DNA from: Flagellimonas sp. 389
GTDB taxonomy: Bacteria; Bacteroidota; Bacteroidia; Flavobacteriales; Flavobacteriaceae
Direction: 5' to 3'
Assembly: GCF_018449435.1 (NCBI RefSeq)
Contig: NZ_JAHCMU010000026.1
Coordinates: 1 to 40,044 of the forward strand
Length of the DNA: 40,044 bases
The notes beneath the pieces are model-generated. The model worked only from the letters and a program-made list of their open reading frames with translations, did no database searches and had not been told where the DNA came from. Below, one piece after another: positions 9,101-17,472 of this stretch. The position numbers and the translations under genes were made by a program. Within the stretch, counting starts at the first letter, position 1, and each line of letters starts with the position of its first letter.

Positions 9101-11566
9101 GTCGATGTCATTAGTGTTCAAAACATTGTTATGGTATTCTCCATGCCAGGTAATTTCTGGAACTACTTCTCCTGTTTTGGAACCGAGCGAATTCCCTCCA
9201 CCATATGGATAAATGGAAATTTTCGCATCAGCAAACATAGTTCCACCATATGTTGAAGCTGAATCATTATTATTATGTTTTTGAATCTCTTCGGCATCGC
9301 CATTTTTCAATAAGATGACTTTTTCCAGTCTTAAGGATTTTTGCTGCTCCAATTGCGCATAGAACCAAAATTCTGATTTAGAATAATTATTGGGCCAATC
9401 GTCTGTATATATCATTTCTATATTTAAATGTGTACCTTGAAAATAACGCATATTGTCAGGAGTCAATACGTACTTTCTTGCATGAGGGAGGTTATAATAT
9501 TTAGGGTTTTCCCCTTCTGATATTTGAGTTGTATAACTTTTATTGTCTTCGCGCTCCCCTTTAACAAACAAGGCTGTATGCGTTCTGGTTTTTACTTTAT
9601 CCAAATAATAGACTTCCTTGATGCCCCAAGAATAGGATGTTGTATTGCTGTCCGTATGAAATCCAATGTTAGGTGATCTCCAGGCAAATCCATCGCTCCA
9701 TTTGCCATATTCAAAATCCACCCAATACCCATAATCCTGTTCATCCACCCTATTATTACCATTTTTATCAATATAGTCTGGACCTGTTATAGCTGTTAAC
9801 AACCAATGGGTAGCATAAGGTTCGAACTGTTGTTGTTCAAAAAATTTATCCTCACTGTCATCCTCAAAGTTGGCAACTCTTTTGAATTCTGCCTTATGAT
9901 AAACAGGGAGAGAGTAGTGGTATGTTTTTCCATCTAATGTAGTAACCCTAAAAGCGCCTACACCCTTTTCAGGAACGGATTCAGCACTCCTATTAAAGCC
10001 TGTGGCAGAAGGAGTTATGATTAAAGATTCCGACTCATTGATTTCTTCATTGGTGAAAGCCTCAATAAACCTTCCCTTTTTTAACCTCTCGCTTTCTACA
10101 TTATATGATATAAAAAGTTCTCCATCAATTTCACTGCTGTCATCAAAGATTTTGTCCGTAGTAAAGAATTCGGTGGGATAATCATAGTTGATGTTTTGCT
10201 GGGGTGAATTCCAATTTCCAGAACCTGTTTTAAGATATGACGTATATTCATTTTCAAAATAAAAATGTACATTCCCTTGATCGATACTTTTGGAAAAATT
10301 TTTATCTCCATCATTTGGTTTTAAAAATTCTAACCTTGTTGCTGGAAGGTCTTTCCAATGATTATCCCAGACCGTCCTCATAGTTGTGCTTGGCATATAC
10401 AATGCTCCTTCCTCTAATAATTTAGGTGATATGGTACCTCCGATGCCTTGTGCCGTAATTTGGTAACTATCATAACTCATGAATGAAAAATTTGAATTTC
10501 TGTGTTGTGCTTCAGTGTCAGCCTCATAAAGAGCCTCATAGGAATCTAGACCCATACGCTTTGAGTCAATTAGGGATTGGTAAGATTCTTCAATATTTCC
10601 AGCGTAAAGCGCTCCATTGTGCACTGCATAATTGGCATCAAAAGCCCATAATTTTGTTTTTTGATACGAAAAGTCGAGTGAAGCTAACCCTTTAGCAAAA
10701 GGTATGGGAATTTTTATCGCAAATCCAGAGACATCTGCATGAATATTGGAACTTAAATTGTTTCCTCCACCCAAAGGCAGGCCTATTCCTCCTATGGATA
10801 TGGAAGAAGAAAGAGAACCTTTTGAACTGAGTGAAATACCCGTTCCAAAAGCACCTCTTCCTATCCCTGCACCTATAGTACCACTAAGCCCTCCTCCTTT
10901 AAAGCTTTGAAATAAGGATGCGCCCCCATTCACATTGTAAGCATCATTCTTTCCAAAATCATAGCCTACTGAAGTACCCAGACCTATACCATTTGTACCT
11001 AGATAACCATTGACGGAAACCATGTCGGATACCCCAACACTTCCTCCAACCCCAAAATCATAGGTGGTTTCACCTCCGGTTGCTTTGAAAGAGCTATAAT
11101 TGAATGATGTTGAAAGGCTGATTGCTTTATAATTTACAGATACCCCAAAAGATAGATTTTTGGCAATGCCAATATCATTATACAGCATACTATATTTCTT
11201 AGTTTCCAACCAATCATCAGGAACTCCTGAAACGCTTCTGTTTATAGCTCCGGGATTAAGATTCCAGCCCAACCCTACCCAAGAGGCCTCTTGGTCAAGA
11301 CCTATTCCTGCATGGTACGAAAGTGCCAAGGGATAACCACCTTCTGGGGAGGGTACATTTAATAATGGCATTACATAACTGAAATCTCCAGTGGCCAGGT
11401 TCACCATATCGGTGGCGTCCACGGGTTCAAAACTGGCCGCCTCAGGGGAAGTGGGTCCATTGTTTGAAGCATATAGCAGATTAATGGGCATTAAAGACGT
11501 TAAAAAATTCAAGGTCAAAAACACAGCAATGATCCTTTGAGATGGTTTGGTAGGTTTCAATTTCAT
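6104..11566 (-). CDS. SpvB/RHS-like giant secreted protein, partner of the RHS toxin
   Basis: An 1820-residue protein with a signal peptide (residues about 1-34, hydrophobic core IIAVFLTLNFLTSLMPINLL). The N-terminus has the SpvB/TcB-like signature LATGDFSYVMPL (57-68) and WVGLGWNLNPGAINR (96-110). Residues about 150-300 are rich in Gly and Ser and look like a beta-repeat zone. The middle is long and not recognisable. About 1500-1630 resembles a carbohydrate-binding jelly roll (KRFKMSLWAKNDNHANVRF, GDWVQLNF). About 1640-1690 is a YD-repeat-like stretch (YEYDEAGRLLRIYIE). The end is Cys-containing and finishes in a run of six glycines followed by DNQL. Large SpvB/RHS-type proteins often precede an RHS toxin in Bacteroidota. 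Here it lies 37 bp upstream of one in the same direction. I infer that it forms part of the shell or delivery particle. Confidence 0.75.
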   Translation of the reverse strand: MKLKPTKPSQRIIAVFLTLNFLTSLMPINLLYASNNGPTSPEAASFEPVDATDMVNLATGDFSYVMPLLNVPSPEGGYPLALSYHAGIGLDQEASWVGLGWNLNPGAINRSVSGVPDDWLETKKYSMLYNDIGIAKNLSFGVSVNYKAISLSTSFNYSSFKATGGETTYDFGVGGSVGVSDMVSVNGYLGTNGIGLGTSVGYDFGKNDAYNVNGGASLFQSFKGGGLSGTIGAGIGRGAFGTGISLSSKGSLSSSISIGGIGLPLGGGNNLSSNIHADVSGFAIKIPIPFAKGLASLDFSYQKTKLWAFDANYAVHNGALYAGNIEESYQSLIDSKRMGLDSYEALYEADTEAQHRNSNFSFMSYDSYQITAQGIGGTISPKLLEEGALYMPSTTMRTVWDNHWKDLPATRLEFLKPNDGDKNFSKSIDQGNVHFYFENEYTSYLKTGSGNWNSPQQNINYDYPTEFFTTDKIFDDSSEIDGELFISYNVESERLKKGRFIEAFTNEEINESESLIITPSATGFNRSAESVPEKGVGAFRVTTLDGKTYHYSLPVYHKAEFKRVANFEDDSEDKFFEQQQFEPYATHWLLTAITGPDYIDKNGNNRVDEQDYGYWVDFEYGKWSDGFAWRSPNIGFHTDSNTTSYSWGIKEVYYLDKVKTRTHTALFVKGEREDNKSYTTQISEGENPKYYNLPHARKYVLTPDNMRYFQGTHLNIEMIYTDDWPNNYSKSEFWFYAQLEQQKSLRLEKVILLKNGDAEEIQKHNNNDSASTYGGTMFADAKISIYPYGGGNSLGSKTGEVVPEITWHGEYHNNVLNTNDIDFESLNPKTLKTIDLNYDETYPLGREISNNINLPGKLTLNSISTLGKGGVQLIPPYQFDYYSKNTFFDKDDMDDWGYYKSQTMMYSLNNITTPLGSSIEITYENDQYTTEYASPTTYFDYSLEFKFEGTANGPKTLSFRNNPDVQEKYHVNFTEYFEEGQTTEIDVLFWHYTNTESNWIGDFATNNCLVQLVSPNLLVFSLPNKNKQWGREYENCSKKDWVFYNNEYNHVVDMTADWFAEKDENSCERPAEGQNRARYRIFAQKEPLNIAQGGGVRVKKIETASDSYNTKTVYNYTNQDNMESGVTSYAPSKRGRVIPYISELPNPMVIYEHVTTERRDANDNLIAKKSYQFNIPKPLEYTQNGVLVKNAFEINRLQDDSFLDVSLNEEDVDMNFSKFEVKDYSASIGRLVKSAEYNSENQKIYQIENTYLPASHDFQQGALQESFNSYKLLEDDILKEAYSMTSSSKEKIPNVLSETKITTNGYTSQQQFLKYDFFTGKVTESSTLLSNGKQLRSKNVPAYHKFPQMGSKVDNPTNKNMLVQQAMAVTEIQDGNEEWQKISSNITTWNPQTYNVTTLVGEFPNEVELITPHNVWRKHKTFTWNGETDSNGYYVNYAQDDDGFDWSDPQAVQPDHWKQLSEVTQYDEFSNPLEVKDINGNLAASKMGYGKSKTIATSNSGYQETFYSGAEDDGGQGHFGGEVDKGTASITNDAHTGYHALAIANGQEGFVTTVNYNNATTKRFKMSLWAKNDNHANVRFKVEGQNIDFNPNEKVFAGDWVQLNFYTNIAPNTQVSVTTANGNTVVDDFRLHPIMSSMTSYVYNQWDELTDILGPNNLATKYEYDEAGRLLRIYIEVLNIDQVLAGGFKKVREYDYTYKSDLSPLEDENNPLTLSLGIDNPSSENANIIANASWGSGQYEYRWSVKYCNDNDAGCPGDLEPTYESWTPSSSRSINTNCSGKRAVYWCIVRDMATQQTAQAQGNHKRGGCQGGGGGGDNQL

Positions 11567-11653
11567 TTGGGTGTTATTTTTAATTAATTATGTTTACCAT
11601 TGAATATGTTGTGCTATGTTTTAGTCCTTTTTATTGATAGAAGATGCATTGCT

Positions 11654-12268
11654 TTAAAAATTCAATAGAGGCTGTTGCTTTATCTTTTCAGGGTCAATTT
11701 TAAATGAAATTTCTCCTGTGTTAAATCCAAGGTCCTTAATGGTAAAGAGCATGTAGGCTTGTTCCATTGTGACGGAATTTTTTTCGTATACCAGTAGCAT
11801 CTCCGTACCAGTTCCCATACCATAGGTTCTTGGGTGCACATAATCAAGAAGAGGTAGTGTATCCCGGCTTTGGGAAATTAGATGTACTTTTTCTGCCATA
11901 CCAAAGGAAAATTGGTTGACCATGGTACCGAACTTGGCACGACTTCCCAGATTTTGACTTAACAATTCCCTTCCATTGACACTCATACTCAGATTGAAAT
12001 AGAGGTAGTCCCTATATTTTTTTCTGAGTTGGTTGATCCTTTTGTTAGCATTTCTGTTTTGAACAAATTGCGAGACCATTAAATCCGTTGGTCTGTAGGT
12101 CAATGAATAATCGATTCCATTGACTGATTTCTGAAAATGATAGCCATTGTCAGTGTTTTTAAGATAAGCAAGCAGCTCATCTTTGGAATCGAAGGACTTT
12201 GGTCCGCAGGCAGAAACAACTGATGCCAAAAAAATGAAAACCATAAATTTTACGTACCTATTTTCCAT
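11654..12268 (-). CDS. Small lipoprotein of the RHS operon
   Basis: A 204-residue protein with a lipoprotein signal: hydrophobic FMVFIFLASVVSAC, with Cys21 as the likely lipidated residue. The mature part (FDSKDELLAYLKN, RKKYRDYLYFNLSMSVNG, YMLFTIKDLGFNTGEISFKID) has no family I recognise. The sequence after Cys is GPKS, so sorting to the outer membrane or surface cannot be decided. Its start overlaps the end of the OmpH-like gene by 11 bp, so the two are probably translated together. It ends 87 bp before the SpvB-like gene. The context suggests a role in export, folding or surface tethering of the RHS proteins; this is inference. Confidence 0.7.
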   Translation of the reverse strand: MENRYVKFMVFIFLASVVSACGPKSFDSKDELLAYLKNTDNGYHFQKSVNGIDYSLTYRPTDLMVSQFVQNRNANKRINQLRKKYRDYLYFNLSMSVNGRELLSQNLGSRAKFGTMVNQFSFGMAEKVHLISQSRDTLPLLDYVHPRTYGMGTGTEMLLVYEKNSVTMEQAYMLFTIKDLGFNTGEISFKIDPEKIKQQPLLNF

Positions 12269-12833
12269 TATATTGCTCGTTTAGGCCAATCAAAACTTTG
12301 TCCGTTAAGTCCGTACCTTCTTCAGCATACATGATATTTCCGTTCCCTTGGGCTCCAAAAATGATATGGTGACCATGATTTTTACCATAATTTTTAACAT
12401 AAGAGTTGATATCATTGACAATGGTCTGGGTCATTTTTTGGTCTTCTTCCTGTATTTGCTTTTGAACAGTTTGTTGGTAGTTGTTGATCTGTTGTTGTTT
12501 GTTCTGTAGCAGTTCCTGTTTCAAGGCCAGTTCTTTTTTGGTCATGGAAGAACGTTCTTTTTCGTAGGCTTTGAGTTCGTTTTGCCAATCAAGCATTAAG
12601 CTGTCCACATTGGCTTTCATAACTGTGGTTCTCTCGTTAAAGTCCTTTCTGTCCACTTCTGTTCTAGTGTAACTTTCAAGCAGCCTGTTGACATCGACAT
12701 AGACCAATTCTGATGTGGATCGTGAAATAAAAAATGTTGCAACACTTACCATAAGTGCCAATATAGATAGGGGAATTGCTAACTTACTTATAGTGCTGAT
12801 TGCACTTTTGTTCATCATAGGCTTATTTTTCAT
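12258..12833 (-). CDS. OmpH/Skp-like chaperone with an N-terminal membrane anchor
   Basis: A 191-residue protein. Residues about 17-34 form a membrane segment (LAIPLSILALMVSVATFFI) without an obvious signal-peptidase site. The Skp/OmpH pattern follows: a strand (LVYVDVNRLLESY), a long coiled coil of about 80 residues rich in Lys, Glu and Gln (KAYEKERSSMTKKELALKQE, KQQQINNYQQTVQKQIQEED), then a returning strand (GHHIIFGAQGNGNIMYAEEG) and a final helix. Skp proteins are periplasmic holdase chaperones that are normally cleaved. This one appears to be membrane-tethered. It is the first gene of the RHS operon, which suggests a dedicated chaperone for the very large RHS proteins. The family call is firm; the dedicated role is inference. 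Confidence 0.8.
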   Translation of the reverse strand: MKNKPMMNKSAISTISKLAIPLSILALMVSVATFFISRSTSELVYVDVNRLLESYTRTEVDRKDFNERTTVMKANVDSLMLDWQNELKAYEKERSSMTKKELALKQELLQNKQQQINNYQQTVQKQIQEEDQKMTQTIVNDINSYVKNYGKNHGHHIIFGAQGNGNIMYAEEGTDLTDKVLIGLNEQYNGK

Positions 12834-13516
12834 TGGTTTTGTATTTGGGAGATGTATTCAATTTGATTTATATATCGTTTTCGTTGTACCCTATCTTCCA
12901 ATGGGTTTCTTGATATTTTCGATACTGGATGAAACATATTGTTCAATGTTAACTGTACTATTGAACCAATTTTTTGGGAAGCGGTGTGGGACTCTCTTGT
13001 CTATTTTGAGAGAAAAAAGTCGTTCAACACATATGAGAATGATAATTGCTTACTCATCAAAGTGAATAGAATATCACGGATACTTCAAAACAAGAAATTT
13101 GTAGATGGACTGTTCAACATTTGTTGGACATACATCGTTTTTTTGAAAAGAAAGAAAATTGAAGAAGGGCATAGCTCTGTAATTAAGATTATTACTTTTT
13201 AATATATTTGGGCTATGCTGCTATCTTATTAATTTCGTAAGAAATCTCGTCAAATATATAATTTTTTTTAATACAGTGAGATTGTTCTTGAAAACTTGAA
13301 ACTACTGAAAATAGGTTTTATTAAAATATCAATAGTTGCATTACCCTAACTTCGTCACCTCTTGTATTTGCTAAAGCTTAATTAGGGTAAAAGGCACACG
13401 TTTTTTGGAAACATCTTGTAGAAATGCCCTATTTACGCTAGAAAGTACCTATATGAAATTGTAGGTCAAATAAATTAGGTTTAACCTAAAAAAGAATCTA
13501 TGTGTTCAATTCGACT
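12834..13516. other. Intergenic region upstream of the RHS operon and downstream of yebC
   Basis: This 683-bp AT-rich stretch separates yebC from the RHS operon, both on the minus strand. I see no convincing gene. Short plus-strand frames (12939-13202, 87 codons) encode nothing recognisable. It contains a TATATTTG box on the minus strand at 13258-13251 without a good -33 element, a 9-bp inverted repeat TTACCCTAA/TTAGGGTAA at 13341-13390, and a palindrome at 13475-13489. The RHS operon promoter should lie here, but I cannot place it with confidence. Confidence 0.5.
13475..13489 (-). terminator. Weak candidate terminator hairpin after yebC
   Basis: A 15-bp palindrome with arms TTAGGTT and AACCTAA lies 28 bp beyond the yebC stop. 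On the minus strand it is followed by the T-rich TTTATTTG. The stem is short and A/T-rich, so it could equally be a protein-binding site. Confidence 0.3.
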
Positions 13517-14227
13517 TTACTCCTGCATGGTATGGTATACGTTCTGTACATCATCATCTTCCTCGATTTTTTCCAAGAGTTTCTCAACGTCTGCAATCTG
13601 TTCTTCTGAGAGTTCTTTGGTAACTTGTGGAATGCGTTCAAATCCAGACGAAAGAATTTCTATTTCACGGGATTCCAATTCTTTTTGAATATCCCCAAAA
13701 CTTTCGAAAGGGGCATAAATTAGAATACCGTCTTCGTCCACAAAAACCTCTTCGGCACCAAAATCGATCATTTCCAGTTCCAATTCTTCGGGGTCTATGT
13801 CTTCGCCCGCTATTCTGAAGTTACAGGTATGGTCGAACATAAACTCTACCGAGCCCGAAGTACCCAAACTACCGTTGCACTTATTAAAATAACTGCGAAT
13901 GTTCGCCACGGTTCTGGTGTTGTTATCGGTAGCGGTTTCAATAAGAATGGCAATACCATGTGGCGCATATCCTTCAAACAAAACCTCCTTGTAATCCCCT
14001 TGGTTCTTATCGGAAGCTCTTTTAATTGCCCGCTCAATATTGTCCTTGGGCATGTTGACCGACTTTGCATTTTGAATCACCGCACGTAACCTAGAGTTGG
14101 CATCAGGGTCGGGACCACCCTCTTTAACTGCCATGACAATATCTTTTCCAATTCTGGTAAACGCTTTGGACATAGCCGCCCAGCGCTTCATTTTTCGTGC
14201 TTTTCTAAATTCAAATGCTCTTCCCAT
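13517..14227 (-). CDS. yebC: YebC/PmpR family protein
   Basis: A 236-residue protein of the usual family length. The N-terminus has the family pattern, here in its Bacteroidota form (MGRAFEFRKARKMKRWAAMS), followed by FTRIGKDIVMAVKEGGPDP and NMPKDNIERAIKRA. The middle domain contains EGYAPHGIAILIETATDNNTR, and the end is acidic (LLEKIEEDDDVQNVYHTM). YebC proteins are cytoplasmic. They were long annotated as transcriptional regulators, and some members act on ribosomes stalled at proline stretches. A promoter with a perfect TAAATTTG box lies 27 bp upstream, so it can be transcribed alone even though the next genes upstream point the same way. Confidence 0.95.
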   Translation of the reverse strand: MGRAFEFRKARKMKRWAAMSKAFTRIGKDIVMAVKEGGPDPDANSRLRAVIQNAKSVNMPKDNIERAIKRASDKNQGDYKEVLFEGYAPHGIAILIETATDNNTRTVANIRSYFNKCNGSLGTSGSVEFMFDHTCNFRIAGEDIDPEELELEMIDFGAEEVFVDEDGILIYAPFESFGDIQKELESREIEILSSGFERIPQVTKELSEEQIADVEKLLEKIEEDDDVQNVYHTMQE

Positions 14228-14253
14228 ACATGAGTTTTGGTTACGAATAGTGG

Positions 14254-14283
14254 CAAATTTAACAAAAAAAGACCCCTTGGCAA
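14254..14283 (-). promoter_or_regulatory. Predicted yebC promoter
   Basis: Read on the minus strand, TTG (14283-14281) and TAAATTTG (14261-14254) are separated by 19 bp. This matches the Bacteroidota consensus TTG, 17-20 bp, TAnnTTTG. The expected transcript start is about 20 bases before the yebC ATG. Confidence 0.6.
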
Positions 14284-14303
14284 GTATGTTTTAAAAGGAG
14301 TTC

Positions 14304-14591
14304 CTATTTGTTACTTACGATACTTTCCATGCGTTTGGCAAGGTCAAAATCCTTTTGTGTAATACCATCGGCATCATGGGTATTCAATTTTATGGTAAGA
14401 TTGTTATATACGTTTTCCCAGTTGGGATGATGGTTTAATTCTTCACATTCAAACGCAATTTGGGTCATAAGCGCAAAGGTTTCTTTGAAATCCTTAAATT
14501 GAAATGATTTGTGTATAAAATCACCATCATAATCCCATCCATTTAGCTTTTTTAATGATTCATTTATCTGGGTTTCGTTTAACTTTTCCAT
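14304..14591 (-). CDS. 4a-hydroxytetrahydrobiopterin dehydratase (pterin carbinolamine dehydratase)
   Basis: A 95-residue protein, a normal length for this family. The diagnostic motif is present as ELNHHPNWENVYNNLTIKL, followed by THDADGIT. The paired His and the Pro-x-Trp are the usual active-site residues. The enzyme dehydrates 4a-hydroxytetrahydrobiopterin, recycling the cofactor of aromatic amino-acid hydroxylases; in bacteria it is also tied to molybdopterin or folate metabolism. It lies between yebC and the epimerase-like gene, 55 bp after the latter. Confidence 0.93.
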   Translation of the reverse strand: MEKLNETQINESLKKLNGWDYDGDFIHKSFQFKDFKETFALMTQIAFECEELNHHPNWENVYNNLTIKLNTHDADGITQKDFDLAKRMESIVSNK

Positions 14592-14646
14592 ATCATATTG
14601 TTTTCAAGTTTATAAGAATTGAAAAATAGTAGAGACACTGGTAAAG

Positions 14647-15468
14647 TTAATCAACGGTAAGGTGATGGTCAATAATATCTTGATAACGTATCCTTAAATT
14701 TTTAGGAAGCTTATTGTCTTTGGGCAATGCGGCCAAGTACCTGTCCTCATTGGTGGTAAATACCCTTTTTAGCAATGGATGGTGATTTCCGATGCGTTTG
14801 ATGACTTCTTTGATAAATTCTTCATGCTGGATTAAATCTATACTGCCCAAGTGAAAAATTCCTGTTTTGTCCCTATTGATCAGATAATGGATTTGCTGTG
14901 TAAGCCTGTCATCGTTGGTGACATTGATAATGAGATTTGGAAAAACCTCAATGGGTTCGTTGTTTTCCAGATTCGATTTGATTTCCTTTATTCTGGGCGA
15001 CGTATTCCCAAAGACCATAGGAACCCTAAGAATGGCAGTTTTTTCCTTAGGCAACCGCATCATCATGTTCTCAATTTTAATCTTGAGCCTGCCATAGACA
15101 CTTTCCGATAGGGTTTTGTCGGACTCATAGGAAGGAAATTTGCTATAGGCATCAAAGACGTTGGCGGAAGAAATAAAATACAGTTTACATCTATGCTGGA
15201 TAAGATATTCCATTACATGTTGATGCGCCTGTACCTGTGCCCCAAAGCTTCCGCGTAAAGCAGAGATTATAAAATCTGGACGCACTTTGTCAAGGATTTG
15301 AAAAATATCGTCTTCTTCCAAATCGTATCGGTAGAATTGTTGATTATCAGAAAAAGACCTATTCGAAAAATAGGTGCCGTACGTATTAAAATAGGAACAA
15401 AGTTCTTTATAGATAACATTGCCTATAAAACCACTTGCACCAAGTATCAGTATCTTTTTTTTGTTCAA
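14647..15468 (-). CDS. NAD(P)-dependent epimerase/reductase of the extended SDR (RmlD-like) type
   Basis: A 273-residue protein with an N-terminal Rossmann motif (KKILILGASGFIGNVI, GxxGxxG) and a YxxxK catalytic pair (SVYGRLKIK) about 30 residues after the conserved SSANVF strand. The fold resembles dTDP-4-dehydrorhamnose reductase and related sugar-nucleotide reductases. The substrate cannot be told. The start is a TTG at 15468, since stop codons lie directly upstream in frame and no ATG precedes the glycine motif. The gene begins 3 bp after the glsA stop, so it is probably translated from the same mRNA. Confidence 0.8.
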   Translation of the reverse strand: MNKKKILILGASGFIGNVIYKELCSYFNTYGTYFSNRSFSDNQQFYRYDLEEDDIFQILDKVRPDFIISALRGSFGAQVQAHQHVMEYLIQHRCKLYFISSANVFDAYSKFPSYESDKTLSESVYGRLKIKIENMMMRLPKEKTAILRVPMVFGNTSPRIKEIKSNLENNEPIEVFPNLIINVTNDDRLTQQIHYLINRDKTGIFHLGSIDLIQHEEFIKEVIKRIGNHHPLLKRVFTTNEDRYLAALPKDNKLPKNLRIRYQDIIDHHLTVD

Positions 15469-15471
15469 TTA

Positions 15472-16386
15472 TTAAAATATTGACAAACCAGTTTCGGTCG
15501 TTAATTTTTCCAAAGCCCACATGCCGAGCTTTGAATTTCCTTTTTCATTTAATCCAGGCGCCCAAGTAGCCACACAGAATTCATTGGGCAACAATGCTAC
15601 GATTCCCCCGCCAACACCACTTTTTCCGGGCAAGCCCACTTCAAAGGCAAATTCTCCAGCCTCATCGTAAAATCCACAGGTAAGCATTATTGCGTTTATA
15701 CGTTTTACTTGTGATAGTGTAAGATGGGTATTGTTTCTAAGGCATTTGCCTCTGTTCATGAACATGTAAAAAACCTTGACCAATTGTTCGCAAGACATAG
15801 TTAACGAACATGAATAAAAATAAAAATCCAGTACCCTTTCAACGTCGTTTTCAAGGTTTCCAAAAGATTTGATCAGATTGGCCGCAGCATAGTTTCTGAA
15901 CCCTGTTCTCATTTCTGATTCAGCAACTTTTTCATCGTAGGTTATAGTCGGGTCATTAGCTATATCTTGGACATATTTCAAAAAATCCAATTTTGGATTT
16001 TCCAATCTTGAAATCAAAACATCGCAAACAACTATTGCTCCAGCATTTATAAGCGGATTCCGTGGTACACCATTCTCCATTTCCAAGAGCGATAGGTGGT
16101 TGAACGGATCTCCCGACGGTTCCACACCAACACGTTTCCACAATGTTTCTCCCACATGTGACATTACCATGGACAAGGTCAATACTTTACTGATACTTTG
16201 TATTGAAAAGTTTTCTTGGGCATCTCCTGCACTGTACATATTCCCAATATCATCTAAAATGGCGACACCAAATTTAGTAGGGTCTACGACCGATAGTTCA
16301 GGAATATAGTCAGCTACTTCGCCCTTATTGGTCTGTTGTTTGGCTTCTTGAAAAATAGCATCCAATATGGGCTGAAAATTTGCCAT
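15472..16386 (-). CDS. glsA: Glutaminase A
   Basis: A 304-residue enzyme of normal length for the serine-dependent glutaminase family (beta-lactamase-like fold). The SxxK motif is in FSIQSISKVL (Ser64, Lys67). Other family blocks are GDPFNHLSLLEMENGVPRNP, NAGAIVVCD, LTCGFYDEAGEFAFEVGLPG and KSGVGGGIVALLP. It hydrolyses L-glutamine to glutamate and ammonia in the cytoplasm. The gene starts at the base next to the gcvT stop, so gcvT, glsA and the epimerase gene form a tight cotranscribed run. Confidence 0.96.
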   Translation of the reverse strand: MANFQPILDAIFQEAKQQTNKGEVADYIPELSVVDPTKFGVAILDDIGNMYSAGDAQENFSIQSISKVLTLSMVMSHVGETLWKRVGVEPSGDPFNHLSLLEMENGVPRNPLINAGAIVVCDVLISRLENPKLDFLKYVQDIANDPTITYDEKVAESEMRTGFRNYAAANLIKSFGNLENDVERVLDFYFYSCSLTMSCEQLVKVFYMFMNRGKCLRNNTHLTLSQVKRINAIMLTCGFYDEAGEFAFEVGLPGKSGVGGGIVALLPNEFCVATWAPGLNEKGNSKLGMWALEKLTTETGLSIF

Positions 16387-17472
16387 TTACGCTTTATAAA
16401 ATGGAAGTTTTACAATTGTGGCAGGCACCTTGTTCTTACGTATCTGGATATTGATTGTGGTATCTATTTTTGAGTGTTCGGTAGAAACGTACCCTAGGCC
16501 AATTCCTTTGGAAAGAGAAGGGGACATTGTTCCAGAAGTCACATTGCCAATTTCATTTCCAGCCTCGTCAACTATAGTATATCCATTTCTTGGAATACCT
16601 TTTTCCTCTAACCGAAATGCCACCAACTTTCTTTTTGGCCCTTCCTCTTTCTGCTTGGCCAGAGCTTCACGGTTTACAAAATCCTTGGTGAATTTGGTAA
16701 CCCAGCCCAATCCAGCTTCGAGAGGGGAGGTTGTATCATCAATATCATTTCCGTAAAGGCAATAGCCCATTTCCAGTCTAAGCGTATCGCGAGCCGCCAG
16801 ACCTATTGGTTGTATTCCGAAATCAGCGCCAGCTTCCAATACTTTATCCCATACCTGTTCCACCTCGGAGTTCTTACAGTAAATTTCAAAACCTCCTGAA
16901 CCTGTATAGCCTGTTGCAGAGATAATCACATGAGCTATCCCCGCAAAATCCCCAACAACAAAGTTGTAAAATTTTATAGCCGAAAGGTCAATCGAGGATA
17001 ACGATTGCATGGCTTCAACAGCTTTTGGTCCTTGAATGGCCAATAACGAGTATTCATCCGAAATGTCTCGCATTGTAGCCCCAATACCTTCATTGTATTT
17101 TGAGATATGGTTCCAATCTTTTTCTATATTGGAAGCATTCACCACCAAAAGATAGGTTTCTTCCTTTATTTTATAAATAATTAAATCATCAACGATTCCT
17201 CCTATCTCGTTTGGCAAGCAGCTGTATTGTGCCTTTCCAACCACTAGCTTGGAGGCATCGTTCGACGAAACTTTTTGTATCAATTCCAGAGCTTTGGGGC
17301 CTTCAATTAAAAATTCGCCCATATGGGATACGTCGAATACACCAACGGCCTTTCTTACGGTTTCATGTTCAATATTTACACCTTCATAGGAAACGGGCAT
17401 GTTATAGCCCGCAAAGGGAACCATTTTTGCACCTAAGGAAGTATGGATTTTGGTTAGTGCCGTATCTTTCAT
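16387..17472 (-). CDS. gcvT: Aminomethyltransferase, glycine cleavage system T protein
   Basis: A 361-residue protein of the standard size. Family signatures include [51 protein letters not shown] and the C-terminal [14 protein letters not shown]. It takes the aminomethyl group from the lipoyl arm of the H protein and gives methylene-tetrahydrofolate and ammonia. The other gcv genes are not in the window, as is common in Bacteroidota where they are scattered. On the minus strand a TATTTTTG box (17499-17492) lies 20 bp upstream, but no -33 TTG is at the right distance. Confidence 0.97.
   Translation of the reverse strand: MKDTALTKIHTSLGAKMVPFAGYNMPVSYEGVNIEHETVRKAVGVFDVSHMGEFLIEGPKALELIQKVSSNDASKLVVGKAQYSCLPNEIGGIVDDLIIYKIKEETYLLVVNASNIEKDWNHISKYNEGIGATMRDISDEYSLLAIQGPKAVEAMQSLSSIDLSAIKFYNFVVGDFAGIAHVIISATGYTGSGGFEIYCKNSEVEQVWDKVLEAGADFGIQPIGLAARDTLRLEMGYCLYGNDIDDTTSPLEAGLGWVTKFTKDFVNREALAKQKEEGPKRKLVAFRLEEKGIPRNGYTIVDEAGNEIGNVTSGTMSPSLSKGIGLGYVSTEHSKIDTTINIQIRKNKVPATIVKLPFYKA

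Noticed and set aside
12939..13202. An 87-codon plus-strand frame in the gap before the RHS operon
   Set aside because: No recognisable motif, overlaps another weak frame, and has no clear promoter. Kept only as part of the intergenic description.
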